A program made the position numbers and the translations under genes. Source: Zygnema cylindricum (taxonomy: Eukaryota > Streptophyta > Zygnematophyceae > Zygnematales > Zygnemataceae). Taken from it: a stretch of DNA of 52,321 bases. The notes under the pieces were generated by a model. It had not been told where the DNA came from and searched no databases. It saw only the letters and a program-made list of their open reading frames with translations. Shown one piece after another: positions 25,524 to 37,287 of the stretch. Location: positions 261,007 to 313,327 of the forward strand of contig JBBHKE010003248.1 of assembly GCA_037447655.1 (NCBI GenBank), written 5' to 3'. Positions within the stretch are counted from its first letter, which is position 1. The number at the start of each line of letters is the position of its first letter.

Positions 25524-26930
25524 CAGGTGGAAAGGCGGTATTGGGTGTAGAAGAGGGGGGGAAGGAGGCGACGGTAGAAGATGGTGGGGGAAGTAATGCT
25601 CGAGAAAAGGTAGAGGAAAAAGGTACGAGAATAAAACGAAAATTAATAATTTTTGATGAGGGTAATGAGGAGGAAAAAGGTGAGGGATTTAGGAAAAATA
25701 TATTGTTGAGTGAGGAGAGGGAGGGGAAGACGACATTGGGAGAGGAAAGAAAGGGAAAAGATGTGATGGTCGAAGAGGGTGGGGGGAGTAAGGTTAGGGG
25801 AAGATTTGGTAGAAAAAGGAGGATAATAAAAAAAAATCATAGATTTTTGTGAAACCGTGGAGGAGGAAGGAGTGGGAAAGGAGGCGACGGTCGAAGAGGT
25901 TGGGGGAAGTGATGCACGGAGAAAAATAGCTAGGAAGAGGGAGATAGCAAAGGGTAAACGGAAAGTGGATGATTGGGCTGACGACCTATATGTCCCCTCG
26001 TCTTTGGGTAGCGACGAGAGCATCGAGGATGGCGAAGAACCGCCGAAAGAGAAGCGTATTTCCGAAATTATGCAACCCACGGGCATTTTGGTGTAGAAGA
26101 ATGAGGATGATCCCACCACCGAGGACGAGCAAACTCCGGATAGCGAGGAGAGGCAACGTGAGGAGGAATTTGATGACGACGACGATGTGTTCGGGGCGCC
26201 TCCAACGCCGAATAGGAAGTGAGCCATTGTATTGGCTCATCCGCATCCTCTACCTCCATACCCGCTTGAGCACTCGGATTGGTATTTTCCTCCTCCCACG
26301 GGAGAGGAGGAAATTGACAGTTTTGTGCCTCGGCCCGAACATTATCTCCCGGTTGCCGAATGGCCAGAACATTGGAGGTATGGCAAACCAAGGCCCCTAA
26401 ACCCGAGCATGATTCCCTTTCCGCAAATTCTCGACACCCCCCCCGATGTCACCGCACATGCAACATGACTTTTTATATCGCTTGAGGATCGAGGCTCCAC
26501 CTTTGCCCACATAAGGCAATTTGATCGAGCGGATCCCCGGCTAACGTGGGTGGTTCGTGGGGAACACGGTTTTTGGGTAAATGATCCGGAATTATTGCGT
26601 CATCATCATCCGTGGGACCGCCGGTTATACAATATCCTCAAATATTGTCGAATAACTCCCGAGGTACTCGCTCTCCGAGATGCTCGTACTTTGGTATTGC
26701 AAAAGTTTTGCAATGTCGAAGTGCCACGTTCTCATTTATGGGAAATACAAAGGGTTCTGCCTCCGATTAGGCCCCCCTCACCACCAAGAGGAGAGGATTT
26801 GCCACTAATAATCGCGGCACTCACTCGACAAGTGGCGGCCCAACAAGAACAAATGAGAGCGGATCGAGAGCAGTTGACGAGGCTCACACGGGAGTTTTCC
26901 AAAAAGAAAAGCGGTAATTGGTATGTATTT
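25524..26930 (+). pseudogene. unknown transposon-associated ORF with acidic/basic repeats
   Basis: A coherent plus-strand reading frame, broken by a frameshift near 25853 and by stops at 26094 (TAG), about 26220 (TGA) and 26466 (TGA). The first part contains three copies of a unit with EDGGGS/EEGGGS/EEVGGS followed by a basic run (DNA about 25564, 25762 and 25878). Then come an acidic stretch (DDWADD, EEFDDDDDVFG), a Pro/Trp-rich part (HSDWYFPPPTGEEE) and a C-terminal probable coiled coil with LTRQVAAQQEQM near 26820-26900. A donor GTATGT at about 26922 may end the exon. I do not recognise the family. Its place upstream of a pogo-type transposase on the same strand suggests an accessory protein of that element, but this is inference. 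Confidence 0.45.
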
Positions 26931-27023
26931 TTAACTCCGACAATACTCACCCTAACTCTATCACTTCTCAACTCTAACCCACTCACTTACTTTGTGTTTT
27001 TGTTTATCTCTTGTGGTTTGTTT

Positions 27024-27215
27024 GACATAGCGACGACTTTGCTTCGTCGCTGAAGTAGCGACGACTTTCTGTCGTCGCTGAATCTTGAAAAGGCACCAGC
27101 TTCCTCAACCAGCGACGACTTCCTGTGGTCGTTGAATCTTGTATAGGCATCAGTTGCTTGAACCAGCGACGACCAACATTCGCCGTTTTTTTTAACGACG
27201 ACTGCTGCTCGTCGT
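27024..27215. repeat. hairpin array, left (AGCGACGAC..GTCGTCGCT)
   Basis: Four to five short palindromic units, for example AGCGACGAC-5 nt-GTCGTCGCT at about 27055 and AACGACGA-7 nt-TCGTCGTT at about 27195, separated by 10-40 bases. The same motif makes up the array at 29395-30028, on the other side of the transposase. Confidence 0.75.
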
Positions 27216-27320
27216 TGAATTGTTTTTTTCTTTATAGTATATACTTTTTCCTATATGAATTAAGACTGACATATTCTTGTTTTTTTTTCCTTTCCTCTCG
27301 TTGCAAAATACCAAAAGGCA

Positions 27321-29102
27321 GGTCGGTGGTGGAAGGGCACGGTTGCGACACTGAGAAGCATACGGGCGACGAAACACACTTTGTCGTCTGCGGGATTTGG
27401 AAGACGAAGTGTGGTGGTGACAAAGGCACTCCTGGGTAGGGGGAGGAAGGAATTACCGTGGGTCACAGCGGTGCACTCGGAGTTGGTGGATGAATTTTAC
27501 CGGTTCAAGAAGGCGGGAATGAAAATGTCGCAAACCATTTTAGGGACCACGGCAGTTCATATCATTGAATGTAAGAAGGAGGAGAATAAGAGACTATTCA
27601 TAGACAAAAAGGGTAAGGAGATAAAAATGAAAATGACAAAACAATGGACTTAACGATTTTGCGAAAAACACAGTATTGTGACGAGGGCTCAAAAACGAAA
27701 GTTACAATTAAGCCCGGAGAAGGAGGAATACATCGAAAAAACTGTAGCATATCACATGGGCGAATTAAAAATAGGATTTTTATCGGTTAAAATTTTTGAA
27801 CCTTTGTACAACTCTTTGCTATATGTTACATATATTATTTTAAAATTTATTTTCTAGGGATATAAATTCAAATAAGCGAATGAAAGTAGTTTCCCCTACC
27901 ATCATACTTTTTTGTGGTGTGTTTTTTTTACAATTTTATGTGTTATTGTGATTATAGGTCGCTACAACAAGGATCTAGTCGAAAACATGGACGAGACCCT
28001 CATGATTGTAAACATGGATAACAAAAAGACGTTGGGTTTTTGCGGGGACGAGGTGGTAAAATACGCGGATGTTGCCGGAGGTGGAGAGTCGATGACTTTG
28101 ATCGTTCGACTCACGGGCAGAGTGAACGCCCGAATTTAATCTCCTATGTTAATCTTCGCCAACAAGCTTCTTAGTTACCCCATCAAGGGTATCTAAGATG
28201 ACATACCAGGTGTTTTTCTTTCCCTATGTGTTTTCTTCCATGTAAATATTGACGCTATTGTCTAACTTTTTCTCCCTTGTACTCCACACCCAAAATATTA
28301 AATATGGGGTGATATGTTGTTTATATTGATTTCTCCACATACACTTCTCGCCCTCTCTCTCCCTCCCTCACTCTTTATCTTTTCCCACTTTTTTGTAGGA
28401 GTTTGTTACCGTACCGGGCCGAAAGGTTGGAACGAAAAGACGGTCTTCCCGCAATGGATCGCAGAACCGAGGTCATACCAAGGAGACCGTGATGGGCGTG
28501 AAAAAGTTATATTTTTGGACAATTGTGGCAGTCACAATATGTCCGAGGAATTAAACACCGCTTTATGCGCAAAGAGAAAAACACTAGAATTTTTTCCTTC
28601 GTGTGCAACGCATTTAGTGCAACTTTCCGATTCATTTGTAATTTCTAAAATCAAAGAGGTGTGGTCAAGAAAATGGGAAGATTGGAAGATGAAGGGGGTA
28701 GAGAGCCACAAGTGGTCTTTACGTAAGGGCAAAAAATGGTCTTGGAAGTTAGTTGGACCGGGGAAAGCCTTTTTCTTAAAGTTGGCACGTGATTCGATAC
28801 GAGAGGTGAACGAAATGAAGGACAAAAATGGCATGGGATATGCACGAAAGGCGATGATCCAATGTGGATTGTCATTAAAGGATGGAAAATGGGAGGAGAG
28901 TATGCTTACGCAAGACTTGCAAGTCATAATTATGAAATGGTGAAACCATTTCGACGGCGACGAGGTGCCACCTCCTTCGGCTCCCGCTCGGGATTTACTC
29001 CAACTCCTTCGAGAGGGCGACATCCAAGAGGATGAAGCCAGTCATGACGAAGACTTAGAGGACTACAGTGATTTTGAGGCACTTTATAGCCAGGTGGTTT
29101 AA
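27321..29102 (+). pseudogene. pogo/Tigger-type DDE transposase (DDE superfamily endonuclease), degenerate
   Basis: Three exons in one consistent reading: about 27321-27787, 27958-28209 and 28399-29102. The first encodes a helix-turn-helix/CENP-B-like DNA-binding region (KKAGMKMSQTIL, then QWT-stop-RFCEKHSIVTRAQ). The second and third encode the catalytic domain: NMDET (first Asp), PMLIFANKLLSYPI, YRTGPKGW, FLDNCGSHN (second Asp), and VQLSDSFVISKIK (third acidic residue), ending in an acidic tail. The family cuts and pastes DNA at TA targets. Four in-frame stops (TAA 27651, TAA 28137, TAA 28194, TGA 28941) and no frameshifts interrupt it, so it cannot make a full protein. All three catalytic residues are still present. 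Confidence 0.85.
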
Positions 29103-29394
29103 TTAGGAGAGGTGGTAAAATGGATAATGGGAGTTTGCAAAAAAATTTAGCAAGTGTGGATTTGTTTGTTTTTTTTTTGTAGTTTTATATTGGTAGTTTA
29201 ATATTTGTACTTTTCTTTTACTGCAGTATGTAGTATATAATGTATTTCTTTCTTTGTCGTTGAATATTATATCTCCCTCTTTGTTATTTTGTTTTCATAT
29301 TTTGTCTACGCAAGTTGAATGGCCAAAATAATGGATCAAATGTATTTGTAGTGATGGTGTAAAAACGTATCCTAAATTGCAGATTAAGTCTGCC

Positions 29395-30028
29395 ATTCAG
29401 CGACGACACATTGTCGTCGCTGAATGGCCGAATATGAAATATACCATTCAGCGACGACATAGCTTCGTCGCTGGGTGGCAGAAGTTACACTATGACATAA
29501 ATTTAACAAGGATAAGAGAGACATAGATATGACGTGGAGAGACCATGTGAGAGAAAGGGACACAAAAATAAAGAAAGAATGGAATAGAGACAGATAGGAA
29601 AAGAGATAACACTTTCTGTTGACATTGTCGGTGCTGAATGGTGAAAAATGAAACATGCCATTCAGCAGCGAGAAATTGTCGTCGTTGTATGGCAAGATAG
29701 AAAAACATACTATTCAGCGACGAGACACTTTCGTCGTTGAGTACCGTAGGACGTTGTTTTGAAACATTCTCAGTGTTGAGTGGTGAAAAATGAAACATGC
29801 CATTAAGCACCGAGAAATTGTCGTCGTTGTATGGCATGATAGAAAAACATACTATTCAGCGACGAGACAGTTTCGTCGCTGAGTACCGTAGGACCTTGTT
29901 TTGAAACATTGTCGGTGCTGAGTGGTGAAAAATGAAACATGCCATTCAGCACCGAGAAATTATCGTCGTTGTCAAGCATGATAGAAAAACATACCGTTCA
30001 GCGACGAGACAGTTTCGTCGCTGAGTAC
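29395..30028. repeat. hairpin array, right, with tandem 140-bp repeats
   Basis: Starts with a perfect 15-bp stem hairpin, CCATTCAGCGACGAC-5 nt-inverse, at about 29394-29428, followed by about seven more hairpin units. From about 29618 the hairpins are part of about three tandem repeats of roughly 141-144 bp marked by GAGTACCGTAGGA (29737, 29881 and a variant at 30021) and TGGTGAAAAATGAAACATGCC. Frames here in either strand are by-products. Confidence 0.8.
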
Positions 30029-30729
30029 CATAAGTGAGAGAGAGACAGACAAAATAAAAAGGGAGATTGACTGATATGGAATAAATATTAAAATGAAAAT
30101 AGGGTCACAACTACAAAAAAAAGAGTGAGAGAGAACAATCAGATGTATGACAACCAAAATAATTAACAAAGCTCACACACTTCATCAAGTGTATTGCTTA
30201 ACATTTACAAAACATGGAGAAATAAAATCACAGCACCCGTCATTGCAACAACATCAAAAGGAATTACAATTATAAAAATAATACAATAATACACCTCAAA
30301 CTAAATTAATTCCTTTTCGTCTAAGAATGACAAAGATGTTCATTGTAAAAAAACTACAATGTGTACTATTAAATACCTTTTTTTCAAACTTGAATAAAAT
30401 AATAGTTTACATAAACGAAATGTACATCGCCCATAAAAATTATTCTTTGCAACAAATGATATTCTAATAACCTTCTCTAACTCATGGAAAATTTTGTTTA
30501 GTAGTCCTAATATTAAATGGAGTAAACAAAGCTCCATGACATTCCCACAATCCGTCCGTTTGTTCCTCCATCACAATCAGTTCACTGAATGAAATCACGT
30601 GCCTACAACAAAGAAAAAAAAACCACAATGGAGTCAGTTAAAAAATTAGTGACATTAATGTGTAATTTTAATGCGGGGAGTAAATGAGAGAGGGAGAAAC
30701 GGAAGGAGAACCACTTATTTTTAGTGTAG
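30029..30729. other. AT-rich spacer, no gene seen
   Basis: Between the hairpin array and the polypurine tract. No motif-bearing frame; the short minus-strand frame 30537-30340 is not recognised. Confidence 0.5.
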
Positions 30730-31600
30730 TGTATGGGAGGGAGAGGGAAAGGGAGAGGGAGAGATAGAGGTAAATTGAGGGAGGGGGAGAGGGAAAGGGA
30801 GTGAGATAATGCGGCAGATGAGAGGGTGAGGGACAGGGAAAGGGAGAGGGAAAGAGAGAGAGAGAGGGAGAGTGGAAGGGAGAGGGAAAGGGAGAGGGAG
30901 CGGGAGATGGGAAGGGAGAGGGAAAGGGAGCAAAGAGGGAGAGGGGAAGGGAAAGGGAAAGGGAGAGGGAGAGATAGAGGCAGATCGAGGGCGAAGGAGA
31001 GTGAGAGGGGGAGGGAGAGGGAAAGGGAGAGGAAGAGATAGAGGCAGATCGAAGGAGAGGGAAAGGGAGAGGGGGAGGGAGGTAATGCGGCATATGAGAG
31101 GGTGAGAGGGTGAGGGATAGGAAAAGGGAGAGGGGGAGAGAAAGGGAGAGGGAGAGGGAGATGGGAGGGGAGAGAAAAAGGGAGAGGGAGAGATAGAGGC
31201 AGATCGAGGGAGAGGGAGAGGGAGAGGGAGAGGGAGACGGAGGGGGAGGTAATGTGGCAGATGAGAGGGTGAGAGGGTGAGGGATAGGTAAAGGTAGAGG
31301 GGGAGGGAAAAGGAGAGCGAGAGGGAATGAGAGAGAGTAAGGAAGGGAGAGGGAAAGAGAGAGGGAGAGGGAGATGGGAAGGGAGAGGGAAAGGGAGGGG
31401 AAGGGATAGAGAAAGGGAGAGGGAGAGGGGAAGGGAGAGGGAAAGGGAGAGGGAGAGGGGGAGGGAGGTAACGCGGCAGATGAGAGGGTGAGGGACAAAG
31501 AAAGGGAGAGGGAAGGGAGAGGGAAAGAATTAGAGAAAATGAGAGGGGAAGGAGAGGGAATAGAGATAGATTAATAGGGAGAGAGAAAAGTAGAGAGAGA
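30730..31600 (+). repeat. polypurine minisatellite (GGGAGA/GGGAAA)n
   Basis: About 870 bases in which the plus strand is almost only G and A. It is not a plain microsatellite. The markers TAATGCGGCAGATGAGAGGG (about 30806, 31083, 31252 and 31469, with variants) and GATAGAGGCAGATCGA (30972, 31039, 31192) recur at 70-280 base intervals, so it grew as a higher-order minisatellite. Triplex or G-rich structures are plausible. Long minus-strand Ser/Pro/Leu frames across it are artefacts. Confidence 0.9.
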
Positions 31601-32399
31601 GGGCATAAAGGAGAAGGAGCACGTTTTAAAATACTGTCAAAAAAAAAGAGGGTGATCAGCATATGTAGGTTCGGATGAAAAGAGATGGGGGAAGAGACAT
31701 GGAGGCAATGTAGAGGGAAATGGATGGATGCCACACACGATGAGGGAGAAGGAGACCCCACACGCGAATGCGATTCCATAGAAGTGAAATGATGGTGTGG
31801 GAGGTATTTTTGCCTGCTCGTCACGAAACGAACGAGATGCTTCCTCATGAAACGAAAGAGATATTTTGTTCGCCAAAATGACGGCGCAATGTCAGATCAT
31901 TAAAAAATCAAAAAAAAATTGGATGGTTGTGATTCGTCCAAAAAGGGATCCAAATTTCTGTGGATAGTCCGCATTTGGCGTTATTTCGACCGAAATATCA
32001 TCAACGCTAAATGTTTTATTTTATTTTATTTGTTTTAAGCGTTGATTGTAATTTGTGGACCATTTGTCACGCTGGCCCCTTATTAACGTATATATTCATT
32101 CTAATTAATGGTGAAACGACATGTAAACACCATGTTAGAATAAACATTTACGGTAAATTTGTTCATTTTTGACGGTAATTCGAAACAAACCATGTTATAG
32201 TGTTCATTTAAACTAAAGAACAAAAATTCACATGAAGTAAGAGTTCGCAGTTTGAAGACGTTGTATGTGGGCGTGCAACAACACACAATTCACTTCTTAA
32301 ACTCAAAAATATGACTTCCCACATGCCTAAGTGTTGTATATTCACACTGCAAAATTCGGCGATTCTAAGAGAATGTGTGCAAACGCGCTTTCTAGCTAC
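31601..32399. other. intergenic, no gene seen
   Basis: Between the polypurine tract and the TIR/foldback cluster. Only short frames without motifs. Confidence 0.5.
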
Positions 32400-32683
32400 G
32401 AGGTTGAACCCATTTTTTTAGCGCACGTTCGTATGCACGCGCGTATAATTTAATAATTAAATTTTAAAATTTTCAATTGAAAAGGTACATTTACGTACAG
32501 TCTGACATCGACCGTACACCACACTATTTACATATTAATGTACTTTCGTGTTGTACGCTAATTTGTACGGAACCTCAATTAACGTCAAGGAAAAGTTTAA
32601 ATCACGTATATTTTTTTTGGAAAAAAATCAAAATTTTAAGAACCCAATTTAGTGAACTTGACACTAATAACGATGCGCGGTGT
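32400..32683. mobile_element. TACACCG-family TIR element, copy b (right half only)
   Basis: From the stretch with AGCGCACGTTCG through TCAATTGAAAAGGTACA to the terminus ACGATGCGCGGTGTA, this matches the right half of copy c (41840-42119). The left half and left TIR are missing. Its right terminus abuts the foldback element. Confidence 0.7.
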
Positions 32684-34052
32684 ACCACCCAAACAACGAA
32701 TGAAAAACGGTCCACGTACGAGCCACACGAGCTGCAAAATTTTAGGACGAGGGAGAGCACTCGCTATTTTTCTTCCTGTTTGTCACGTGCATGTACGGAA
32801 AAGACGAGTATGTACGGAAAAAATCTGCAGGTGTCTTGGACCTCCACTTTCATTCATGGGTCTTTTGCATAATTTTGCGTCGTCGTCGCCTTTCCCCTCT
32901 CCCTCTCACACTATCGCTTTAATCTCTAACTTTTTAGAATGAGGCAAGACAAGAATTGTATTAAATTAAATATATTTACAAAATAATTGTTTTGACTACC
33001 TTTATATATATTTTTATGGCAAGTCGAGTGAGAAAAGTTGGAAAAACGAAATCGGATAGCCATGGCTAAAAGTTCTTGAATTTTGTAACGCCGACGTTGT
33101 CACAAGTGAGCATGGCGTCACAATGTCACAAAACCCTAAACGTCTATCATGTCACAAAATTACAAAAATCTTGACGTCTACAAATGTCGCAGTTTTTGTT
33201 AGCGTCACCGATTGTCGGAAGTTTTCGTAGTCGTCGTCAACCGTCACAAATTTGTACCTACGTCTACAATCGTCACATTTCAAAGTTCCAATTTGATTTT
33301 CGTACGTACATGAAAAGCAAGATAAATTAAAAAGCACGATGGTAACCCATCTGAGTCCAGGGTACAAAAGGGGTGGAATAGCCAAAACTGAAAAACTACA
33401 ATATAAAACAAATAGAGCGTTTTTTTCAAAGTAGTAAGGAACACTTCACTACAGTCCAAAATAATAATTCAAACTATGGCTTACATGGGGATGTACCCTT
33501 AGGCGGTGTCCCATGTAATCAATACTTTGAAGAGGTATTTTTGACGTTATTGAATATTCTCCATACTACTTCAAAGAGCGTCCCAATGTGCAAAATGGAA
33601 ATCGGAACTTTGAAATATGAACGTTGTAGACGTTGGTACAACTTTTGACGATTGAAGACAACAAAACTTACGACGATTGTAGACGTCTAGTTTTTTGTGA
33701 CATTGTAGATGTTTAGGGTTTCATGACATTGTGACGTCATGCTCACTTATGACAACGTCCACGTCATATATTCAATAACTTTCCTTTATGGTTTCCCTAT
33801 TTTTTTTTTTCGTCTTTTCTCACTCGACTTTCCATTAAAATACACCTAAAAATTATCAAAATAATTATTTTTCAAAAATCTTTCATTTTATATCAATATT
33901 CATGTCTCATTCTAAAAGTGTGAGATAAAAGCGAAAATGTGAGAGGGAGGGGGGAGAGGCGACGACGGCGTGCAAATGACCCATGAATGAAAGTGGAGGT
34001 CCGAGACCCCTAGAATTTTTTTGCCGTACAATTTTTTTTTCTTACATGCACG

Positions 34053-36119
34053 TGAAACTCTGAGACCTCCATAAGTCCTCAGAGTGGACAGCTTCCAAGA
34101 AGCCTCTAGGATAACCCTGACCCCTTTGTGTTTCAGCAAGAATAACTGCCACCTTGGCAAACAAAAACTCAAACCACCTTCACCCTTGTGAAGGCAAGAC
34201 TCCCCTGAGTCGATAGCAAAAAGAATCTCTGAATTTGCTCCCTTGAGCAGTAAGTTATGAAGGGTCAAAGTTGACCTTTTGTACAAAAGCTCTCTGGGAG
34301 AGAGGGTCCTATCTACCAATTTTTTCTAAGTCCTATCTGTTGATTTGAGGCATCTGGTGCCACTGAAGAAGATGAAGAAGCACCAACAGTTGCCATAACA
34401 ATCAATTATGCAAAGAGGAAACTCTCATGAAATCCCACAAAAGACCAGCTTCACAATGAAGCCCCAAGCAAACCAGACACACACTAGGTCTGAAATTTTG
34501 CTACAATGTAGAATACACACCAAAAAAACACATGCAGAATTTCACAAGGTTCTACCAACAAATCACAATGATCTTATAATTCAAAAACACCCAAAAACTG
34601 CTTCACAGTTTTCTACACAACAATTCACTTCCTAAAATAATATAAGTCCTACATATACAAGTGAGCCTACAGCTGAACACGTCGTACCATAATTACCATG
34701 GTCGATCGGTACACTAATCTTCATTAAACAAAACCTCATCGTCAACCGTACATAAAATGTTTACAACGATCTAGGATCAAACAACCGCTAAAATAAAATA
34801 GTTCGCGGTCAAAGTTCGTCTGCCGAAATGACGGCGCAGTCAAGAGTTCTCTTCAAAAAATGACGGCCGACTCTGTCTACCGACCGCGTATTCTTTCATC
34901 ACTAAAATGAACCTCCACGTGTAACTTCGGTCCTCAGTTGAACTTGTACTTCTTCTTCTGGAACATCCAATCTTGACTTTCTCACGGACCGTCACGTGTG
35001 CTTGAAGTGCACCGAATTCGTGTACTCCCTTTGGAGTTACATACTCACTAAATCATGTCCCCGTCAATTCATATTAACACAAACTGACTAATACTCAGAA
35101 CAACTTTCTTGCGCAGACAGCTATAGCTGCTATGATCGTGCTATGACTGTTATGCCTGCTATGATCTGTCAGCACAGCTGTGATATTAGAGCAGCCCAGC
35201 TGCGATGTCAGATCAGCGCAGCATAGCAGTACAGCAACAAGTGTAGTGCTTAAGGTTTCCTGCTGCGATGTTAGACTTAGCGTAGCATGGCAGTATAGCA
35301 ACGAGATATAGAGAGGACTCAAGGTTTCCAAAACAACACTATCTCTCTCACAAACTCTATCTATTGATGTACGGACCAATCATATTACTCTTCCGTACAC
35401 AAAAAAACAGCTGCGGGTGTACTTTTTGTACGAATACTGTACTACATGGCCTAAAATGTCGACACGTAGTATATCCGGATGCGCTCCCTTAATCCCCGGA
35501 GATGCCGCGATCCAATGTCTTTCTAACAACTGTCATCTGATGTGGCGATGACCACAAACCGCCGAAATCCTCTTCCGCAATCTCGGCATTCATTCCGGCC
35601 GTCCGATTAAATGCATTTTTTATCGTAGCCGTAATAAATACTTGCGCGGTATTCGTTTCGCTATCGAAACAAATGCGCGGTAGTTGTTCTTTGTCCGTAC
35701 CTTAATCCGTACTTTTACATAGCTGGATCTATGTATTCCGTAAGCAGTTGTAGTTAAATGAATTATCTTACGTAATTAAATTGAACTAATTATCAAACCC
35801 ACTATCATGTATCATTAGTCTTAGACTTAACGGTTAGGACTACCGGCTACAGGCTATGTATTACTCCGTAGGTTCCACGATCAAATCCTGGTTCTGACAT
35901 CTATCCTTTTAGTAAATAAACCGGTAAATAAACTAATCTATTTCTCGTAAATCTCTGGATAGCGTAGGCGGCCATGGCTCTAGCTTCCACTCCAACTTCC
36001 CAGTGACTGCGACAAGTGTGGGAGTTGGAGAGAGAAGTTAGAGATAAAATGCCTCAGCTTCTTACTCTATTTTAATTTAGACCCAGAAAATACTTAAAAA
36101 GGAACCATCAATTTCTACA
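34053..36119 (-). mobile_element. LTR-A copy 2 (solo), interrupted by another solo LTR
   Basis: Minus-sense LTR-A with termini TGAAACTCTGAGACC on the left and TCAATTTCTACA on the right, flanked by GCACG and TCACG (4/5 target duplication). Removing the nested 1006 bp leaves about 1061 bp, the usual LTR-A length. The foldback arm resumes on each side, so no internal domain is present: a solo LTR. Tandem TATAGC/ATGATC-like words inside belong to the nested LTR, not to LTR-A. Confidence 0.82.
34338..35338. mobile_element. solo LTR of a third family (LTR-C)
   Basis: A 1001-bp insertion with TGTTGA..ACAACA ends and a perfect 5-bp target duplication CTATC (34333-34337 and 35339-35343). The undisturbed LTR-A at 263-1303 reads straight across this site. 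TG..CA ends with a 5-bp duplication are diagnostic of an LTR; the inner sequence has imperfect CAGC/GCTATGAT repeats at 35120-35300. No internal domain, so it is solo. Confidence 0.88.
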
Positions 36120-36228
36120 TCACGTGACACGCAAGGAAAAAAATAGCGAGTACTCTCCCTCGTCATAAAATGTTCCCACTCGTGTGGCGCGTTCTTGGAT
36201 CGTTTATCATTCGTTGTTTGTGTGGTAC

Positions 36229-37277
36229 TTAACGTAAAATCACCTCGCGAGGTAGTTTTCGATGAAGTTTTTTGATGGGCTACATTCTCTTGGCCGTGGG
36301 TTGAAAAGAGGAAAACCCCAAAATGAGTTCAAATGACGACAAACATGGAGTATATTCAAAATATCGAATTGACATTCACTATGGTAAACATTATTTTTTC
36401 GTAGTGTTAATTTTTTTTCTCGTTGGGGACTGAATTTTGGGGGAAGACAATAAAACAAAATCGATACTTTAATACATGGAGACACCCCTTTACCTCGCCC
36501 CTCGGTGCCCATCAATTATACTTTTCATTAAGACCTTTACCGTGGACTTGTTTAGGTTTTGGGATTACAACCCATTTTGACTTTTGGAGTTAGAGTATAA
36601 CGTGGTTAATAATGCTCTTGTAGTTTGGTTTTTGTATTTCTATTTGTTTTCTACCTTTTAATGTGTTGGTTTTAGTGTGCTTTAGCTTTTGTTGTGTTTA
36701 TTGTGTCCTTCTGAGTTTCCATCTGAAGCCTTTAATGGTAGTCAACAATTTTCCATTTCAATCTTGTTTTGCAATTTGATAGTTTTAGCATCACATTTTT
36801 TATAATAGAATCTTCTTGTGGGGTGTAACTTTCTTGGTACACAATCACGCAATTTGTTAGAGACTCTCATTGTAACTCTTAAAATAGTATGAGTTTTCGA
36901 ATTTACTAAAAGGTATTTTGCCACATGACTTTCACATGTTTAAGAGTCGGTTACTTCAAAAAAATCACCCTACAACAGTTAATACATCTCGCTAACTTTA
37001 ACATTTTTTATGTACGTTTAAACTACATTATAAAAAGTGTTTTGAAAAAAAAACGCGCTTTATTTCTTTAGGTGGGTTAATACTACTATGTATACTGATT
37101 GAAAGATAAAAGTTTAAACGTCTCGTTTTACCGTGTATTATGCCCCCATTCCGGCCCAAGTCATCCCTAACGTGGAAAAATCCTATTTCATTTTCATGAG
37201 GCTCTTTTCTCAAGTTGCACACTTTTATTGATGATGTCCAAAACCAGATACCACCTTGTCTATCTCTTATTTGTCAC
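36229..37277. other. intergenic, ends at assembly gap
   Basis: AT-rich, no recognised gene. It runs into ten N at 37278-37287, so sequence may be missing here. Confidence 0.5.
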
Positions 37278-37287
37278 NNNNNNNNNN

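Larger units (their letters stand above)
32682..36228. mobile_element. large foldback element with nested LTRs
   Basis: Inverted arms of about 640 bp: left 32682-33320, right about 33595-34052 continued at 36120-36228. Outer ends are GTACCACCCAAACAACGAATG-like and its inverse. Matching inverted landmarks include CTCCACTTTCATTCATGGGTC, GAGTGAGAAAAG and TGACGTCACAATGTCA-like blocks. The central spacer (33321-33594) is not repeated. The right arm was split by an LTR-A insertion (34053-36119). No coding capacity. Confidence 0.8.

Noticed and set aside
27651-28943. Reassigned stop codons (TAA read as Gln) in the transposase
   Set aside because: Both complete host genes here end normally in TAG with no internal stops, and mixed TAA/TGA stops in old elements are better explained by decay.
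29395-30028. CRISPR-like array
   Set aside because: Repeats are palindromic hairpins with variable spacing inside 140-bp tandem units, in a eukaryotic context with no cas genes.
30668-31848. Minus-strand frames of 276 and 375 codons, rich in Ser, Pro and Leu
   Set aside because: They are read across the polypurine minisatellite in two frames at once; composition follows from the GA repeat, and there is no domain or start context.
34408-34635. 75-codon plus-strand frame
   Set aside because: Lies inside the solo LTR-C (34338-35338), low-complexity and without a family match.
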